Shown here: one piece after another, positions 59,001 through 64,000 of the stretch
Layout: the number at the start of each line of letters is the position of its first letter
Position numbering within the stretch: position 1 is the stretch's first letter
Assembly (NCBI RefSeq): GCF_964204645.1
Contig: NC_134025.1
Span: forward strand, 25,574,001 to 25,638,000
Length of the DNA: 64,000 bases
Direction: 5' to 3'
DNA from: Tubulanus polymorphus
Lineage: Eukaryota; Nemertea; Palaeonemertea; Tubulaniformes; Tubulanidae
Translations under genes and position numbers: made by a program
The notes under the pieces: generated by a model
What the model was told of the DNA's origin: nothing
What the model saw: the letters and a program-made list of their open reading frames with translations, nothing else
The model's database searches: none

Positions 59001-61933
59001 ACTAAATCTTAGATGATATGCTCGAAAAAAACCTGTGGCGCCTTTCATAAGTCCTACATGATAGATGATATTCTATACATTATTCTAAACGACTACTTCA
59101 TATTACAGAAAAGATTTCTTTAACATCGTCATGAAACTGTATACGACTGCTATGGCTCAGCAATTGTTCTAAAGTTCCCGATTTCAGGGGCCGAAAATAT
59201 CCATAAAAGTGGAAGACCTTCTTCGGAATAGCAATACGAAATAAGAACGATAGGTTGCAGCAGCTAAAATATGAGTATACTGGAGTACAGTCTTAGAATT
59301 CTCCTACCGAAATATCAACTAATTCACAAAAACCACCTTGCTGATGAGAGCTACTGCCAGTTGATTGTAAATAGATATTGCTAAATCCAACCACATGATA
59401 TGGTTTCCAAATATGTCGTGTTAAAAAGTTGGATTGAACATTGAACAAAAATTCTAATAACAACTGCAAAAATTTCGTCGTCTTAATATATGAATATTAT
59501 CTTTTGATGTTTGGAAGAATATTTTCAATAGTTCAGAAGGTTTGATGAATATATTGATTCTTTCAAAGAGGCTTGGTGCCTTTAACTTATATAATTTACT
59601 CTCCGATTTTACAATGCCAGCGTTATTTTACAAAAAAGCAAAAAAGAAATTATTAGTTGAGTTACATAAAAATGCAACCACAGAATCACAAATTGCAAGT
59701 CTGATATTCATTCTTATACGAAATACACAATTTCTATAGAGGTTAATTTACAAAAAGTGAATTGCATGGAGCATGCGTCTTCATATCCAAAATTGTCCAG
59801 TTTGATTTAGTTATTGATTAGTAAAACTTTTAAAGATTTTCGATTATTTAGTTTTAGTAAAACAATGGTCAGAAGAGTGGTGGCGGGTTGTTGACATTCA
59901 ATATGGGACTTACCATTTGGTGACTGCTTTCTTGAAGGTTTTCTTAATTCAAGAAATACAAGCCAATCGAAGTTACTCGGAATTTGGCACAATGATTGGA
60001 AAAGCAGGTATATCAATTGTCATTACAATGATGTCGAATACAAATAATACTTAGCCTGAGCTTCAATCATTTATATAAGATTGTGGATGTCGTTGTCAAC
60101 TTTACAAATAAAGATGATCACATATAAATATCTCGTCAATGTAGACCCAAAGGATCACTGAAGAAAATTGTTTCTACGAAAGGATAAAAAGACCATCCTT
60201 ACCTGTGGGATGCTTTGTCTGGACAGGCAAATTATCCACTTGGATAGTTGCATTTGGACCAGAACGAGTGAATCGAATTACGTGGTATTTTCCATCATCG
60301 ACTTTCGTGAAAAATTCCCCAATTGGGTGGTCATTTGTTCCCATGTTGTACGTGACGAAAATCTCTCCGCTTACCTAAAATCGGATGATCGGGATGTATA
60401 CAAAAATTCTTATGTACTAACACTAACACTAATCTTTGAATCGAATTTTTCCCTTTTTGCAACCGGAGTTGTATTTATGAAGATAAAGCTCGCAGCGACG
60501 ACTGCGTAGAAACCTACGCAAAAATCGAGCGAAAAATAAAAATCTTCTAAGGGAACATTTTTACTACGTCACTAGGAACTTACAATTTCCATTTGAATGA
60601 AATCTTCAGAAGAGCCGCTATCAATTCGAGTCAGAACAGCATCTTTATCTTCAGTAATAAATCCTAGAGCGAGTTGGTCACGTTTTGTGTCTGGTCGCTG
60701 GCTTTGTGGAAAATTCAGCATGATCAGTCCTCCACGATTTCCAAACTTGTAAGCAATACTCTCTGCAATTAACACAAAGTAAATTAAGAAATGAATGATA
60801 TTTCTAAATGCGGTTGTTACGTTATAATAAAATGGTCCAAACAACTTCAAAAATGCGTAACAGTAAGAATGAAATGATTCAAATGAGTGTTTACCATCGG
60901 AGCAAGTTGGGCCAGTATAAGACGTCATGTCACAGTCACAAGTAAAACTGTTCCATTGTTGCACGCAGCGTCCATTATTATCACAAGCACTGGGGCTACA
61001 CTGAGTGGTTGGACCTGAATATACATATATGCCAATGAACTATAACATTTCAAATTACCTTTTCAGTCAGTTCAGTCATTTTACTTTAGCACATGTATGT
61101 CAGGTGAAGATGGATTTAACTTAAAAATTTCGCTTTTGATGTCATTTCATGAAGGACTTACCATTACAACCTTCGGCTATAAGCTGGTGAAACTCACGAG
61201 GGATGACAGAATCTTGTATAAGATCAGGTGTTATACCGGTAAAATCCAACGACGCTAAACATCCCTGAAAGCCTTGTTTCGAGGCAACCATTTTGGGCAA
61301 GGCATTAAACATCGATTTGGGAGCACCACCGACAAATAGAGGACCACTGAGATCAAAGTGTACAGCGCTTAGGTCATTTGCGGTAGTGAAGGTCGACGAC
61401 TGGCCATCCAGGCGTAATATCTGTTTGGAAAGTGATGGTCGTAGGATGGCCACATCGTGCCATTGATTATCGTTCAAAGGGCTTCGATGTGTATTTGCCG
61501 AGGTCACCAGATTCGTACCACTTCCAGTATTGAAGACGTAATGAAGTATCCCGCTAACTATCTCAATAGCGATGAAGTCATACCCTTTACCGGCATTGTA
61601 AAACAGTAATCCATTTGGCTGAGTAGTTTTGAATTGAAAATAAAGTGAAAAAGTTGCATAGATATTGATCTGAGACAGTTTCACATATGCAGTAGCCGAC
61701 TTGAACGTGATTGGCATTTGAACTAATTTTCCAGTGTTGCCGAACTTCGCCGTCATTTCAATGTTCTTTATTTTCCCATCCTTTGCCAACTCGAAGAACT
61801 GGTTACCGTTGAACACGAACTGCTGCATGTATCCCAAAAATGTCGTGTACTTTTTGCCTCTTGGATCTTTTTTTACTTTTCCGATGTTGATATTCTTCGC
61901 TTCAAGAATACGTGCATCCCCGGACATCGTTTC
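53091..61933 (-). CDS. NRXN1: Neurexin, C-terminal half (partial)
   Basis: Minus-strand exons (approximate): 61162-61933, 60892-61014, 60585-60763, 60203-60375, 57372-57410 (optional), 56637-56760, 55867-55981, 55661-55763, 53865-54042 and 53091-53721. They encode the end of LNS4, LNS5 ([31 protein letters not shown]), an EGF module ([19 protein letters not shown]), LNS6 ([37 protein letters not shown]), and a Thr/Pro-rich stalk with two acidic Cys loops. A membrane helix ([20 protein letters not shown]), the [15 protein letters not shown] tail and the PDZ ligand EWYV follow. Neurexins are presynaptic adhesion proteins that bind neuroligins and, inside, CASK and Mint. The order matches alpha-neurexin; the upstream LNS and EGF exons lie beyond 64000. 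The gene converges with the mucin. Invertebrates usually have one neurexin gene. Confidence 0.93.
54411..54461 (+). other. Perfect-stem hairpin in a neurexin intron
   Basis: Two 22-base arms (54411-54432 and 54440-54461) pair over their full length around the loop ATTAAAA. As plus-strand RNA the two imperfect positions become G-U pairs; as minus-strand RNA they become A-C mismatches. The flanks pair only weakly. It may be a MITE remnant or a small-RNA hairpin, but the loop is short for a microRNA. Confidence 0.5.
57372..57410 (-). other. Neurexin splice-site-4-like optional exon
   Basis: A 39-base minus-strand exon with a TTATTTAG acceptor and a GTAAAA donor encodes [13 protein letters not shown]. 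It lies exactly between the LNS6 exon that ends in TKHPT and the one that starts GRQLNIF, which is the position of splice site 4 in vertebrate neurexins. Both neighbours are phase 1, so skipping keeps the frame. WLLDD resembles the EWLLDK or EWLQEK end of the 30-residue vertebrate SS4 insert. Confidence 0.75.
57411..60202. other. Large neurexin intron
   Basis: This 2.8-kb gap between the LNS6 exon (60203-60375) and the optional SS4-like exon holds no other recognisable gene. Regulated cassette exons are often flanked by long introns, which fits. Confidence 0.5.
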
Positions 61934-64000
61934 TGAAAAATATTTCACAACACCTGAATAACTGAGCTTCACGACATTTTCATAACCATACAATTGATTT
62001 TTGGTTGGAACGAACATTTAGCATAACAATGAAATGGAAGAAATAAATGTCCATTCTAGAGAAGTAATTCTTAAGAATCTCTTATAGAAACAATGCTGAA
62101 TATGTTCCAACAGTCAGAAGTTTCCAAAACACTGCTGAATGGTTTTTCAACTCTTCTCGAACTCTGACATTTATACATATTTTTTAGGACCTAAAATAGA
62201 TCCATTACTTTCGATCATCAGGAAATGCCTTTGATACAGTCATTTGAGCTGCTGCCATTTTCAAATACCCTTTAAGGATACATTACTGCCGGAATACATA
62301 AAGCATGAAAAGTTTTCTTTAGAAAACTTGAAAATCCATTCGATCGATTTGCCTTTACAACTCTAAAAGCACAATGTTGTCACAGATTATTGAATTAACC
62401 ATGCATGAATAGACAACTGCAAAAATGTTGTCATTGAAAAAATAAAAGGAAACACCAGTTTTACAGAAAGCTGACCAGTTATGTCTAGACTATTGTAGTC
62501 TTCCGACGTTGTTTTATTAGAATAAAAAGATCTTAATCTTCAAATTTGTCGGTGTTTATGTGGAATCAATACATATATATTCAGGGGACAATCTATTAGT
62601 CTTGTTTTCAACACCAAAACTACCCTGATTTTCACTTAATTTACAGCACAACATTTGTGAAAAATAGATTCATTATAGATAGTTTGTCGTGTAATTCTAA
62701 TTCTAAAAAGACCGAATTTTGTGGATGCAAGAATTTCTTTAATACGTTCGTATAGTTCAGCAAGTGTGTTTAGCATTGTTCGCTGTGATAGTGTATGTAC
62801 CTTTTTACTTCGTAAGACGCTAAGAACATTGATGAATATTCAATAAGCAAAATAACAATGTTATACTGATGGTAATTATAATCAGACATGGTTGCATTGA
62901 TAGTTCAAACATGATATTTCATTTTTTCATCTACACAGACATCGACTAAGCATGCACGATGACAATTTATTGCTAAAATACGTAATGCAGTAGATGATTT
63001 ATTTTCGTAAAAACCTATCACTTTAGTGTGTGCCTCGAGACTTATTGTGCGTTACACATATCAATTTTGAACAACTTCACAATAACAAATTAACATCATT
63101 TACAAACATTTCAATATATGAATGTGATGCCTAAATGCCTTCTATTGTGGACTCTAAACTCGTTTTTAAAGTCCATGCTTCTACCGATCTCTGAAAGTCA
63201 ATGGGAGAACAGATTTCAGTTAGTATGGACGACTTCCAACATCAGCATTTTGTCACCACGTAATGGAAGCTTTGAGTAATTTGTATGCTCCTACTATCCA
63301 TCATTTGCGCCCCACAGTCAACTTGCATGGTCAGGATGCGAACATAGCTGGGGTAGTCTATCGTACTGCGTCGTCGGAATAAAAATCACCGTCTGCCTTG
63401 ATTTGGAAATTCTGGGTAAGAAAGATAAAACAACACGCATTTGTTTTCATTATTTACGGGCCATCTCACATTCAACGACTGATGGGAGTTTACCTGAAAA
63501 AATAAACTACTTCGTGTGAGATTAGAGACCGAAATAACAGACGATATCGAAGTTTAAATCGATGATGAATCGAGAGTTTATCGATATCGAAGAAAATGTA
63601 AAGGACGATGAAAACAACGCCGTGAAAATCAATAATAAGGATTCAATTCACAGGAAATTAAAGCAGATGCGTTAGGTTAATGAAGATTCACTCAACAAAT
63701 TAATGAAATATGCCGTGGTATACATCCAACTGGTAAACGTCGCTGATGATGAGAATGTATAGAAACAATGCACCGCATGGTTATTATTCCGAGTTCTTTA
63801 GCTCAAGAATCAGAAAAACCTTGTCAGCTGATGAAATATTAAGAAAAGAAATCGGTTGTTTATTCACGATGACGCCACCATCGGAGACAAATGCATCAGT
63901 TAATCTGAAACTGTGAAATAGAATTTTAGTGATACCTAGTGACATAATTTGGGCGGTTTTTGCGTTCTTTCGAGTAGGGAATTTCGTTTCCTATGAAGTA
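61934..64000. other. Neurexin intron continuing beyond the window
   Basis: No neurexin exon or other gene recognised on either strand. The acceptor TATTTTTCAG just before the exon at 61933 shows that the upstream coding exon lies to the right, beyond 64000. A 37-codon plus-strand frame near 63562 (start MMNREFIDIEEN) resembles nothing I know. Confidence 0.45.

Noticed and set aside
60168-60509. A 113-codon plus-strand frame
   Set aside because: It is the antisense of the neurexin LNS6 exon at 60203-60375.
63562-63675. A 37-codon plus-strand frame (MMNREFIDIEEN...)
   Set aside because: Too short, no family resemblance, no splice support.

Overview
The window is A+T-rich, intron-rich nuclear DNA of a bilaterian invertebrate. 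Genes are split by short introns (about 80-600 bp) with GT-AG borders. The gene content (dystrophin, alsin, KIF9, PPP1R36, an alpha-type neurexin ending in EWYV, a SEA/EGF transmembrane mucin) is animal. A lophotrochozoan (mollusc, annelid, nemertean, brachiopod or similar) is my best inference from the family types and from an intronic repeat with the style of several spiralian genomes. This is inference, not proof.

Layout. 64-999 (+) holds the last four exons of dystrophin. About 1.0-14.2 kb has no recognisable protein gene but is full of local repeats: a 76-bp tandem array with a tRNA B-box-like core (4301-4660), an array of about 300-bp units that look like duplicated exons on the minus strand (8150-11080), about 215-bp direct repeats (11110-11830), and a foldback-like element (12119-12957). 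14204-16716 (+) is a PPP1R36-like gene, which converges with KIF9 on the minus strand (22422-17734). An alpha-arrestin-like gene (26238-24658, -) lies just upstream of the alsin core gene ALS2 (27140-35150, +). It may be nested inside the first ALS2 intron if a candidate distal first exon at 24138 is real.

36604-42075 (+) is the most unusual locus: four SPRYD3-like SPRY modules followed, after a phase-compatible junction, by a TIR-domain exon block. It could give an 834-aa SPRY-only form or a 1046-aa SPRY-TIR form. 44535-50105 (+) encodes a transmembrane mucin with exactly 98 uninterrupted nonapeptide repeats, a SEA domain with an autoproteolysis-type motif, an EGF-like module, a membrane helix and a cytoplasmic tail. 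61933-53091 (-) is the 3' half of a neurexin gene: end of LNS4, LNS5, EGF, LNS6, stalk, membrane helix and PDZ ligand. Its 5' part lies beyond the right edge.

How the genes relate. PPP1R36 and KIF9 are both linked to cilia or sperm in animals and sit tail to tail. Dystrophin and neurexin are membrane-scaffold and adhesion genes. ALS2 is an endosomal Rab5/Rac regulator. I see no operon-like arrangement. Exon borders are read by eye from splice consensus and reading-frame continuity, so single borders may be off by a few bases. The frames of the dystrophin, PPP1R36, SPRY/TIR and mucin models close without a stop.
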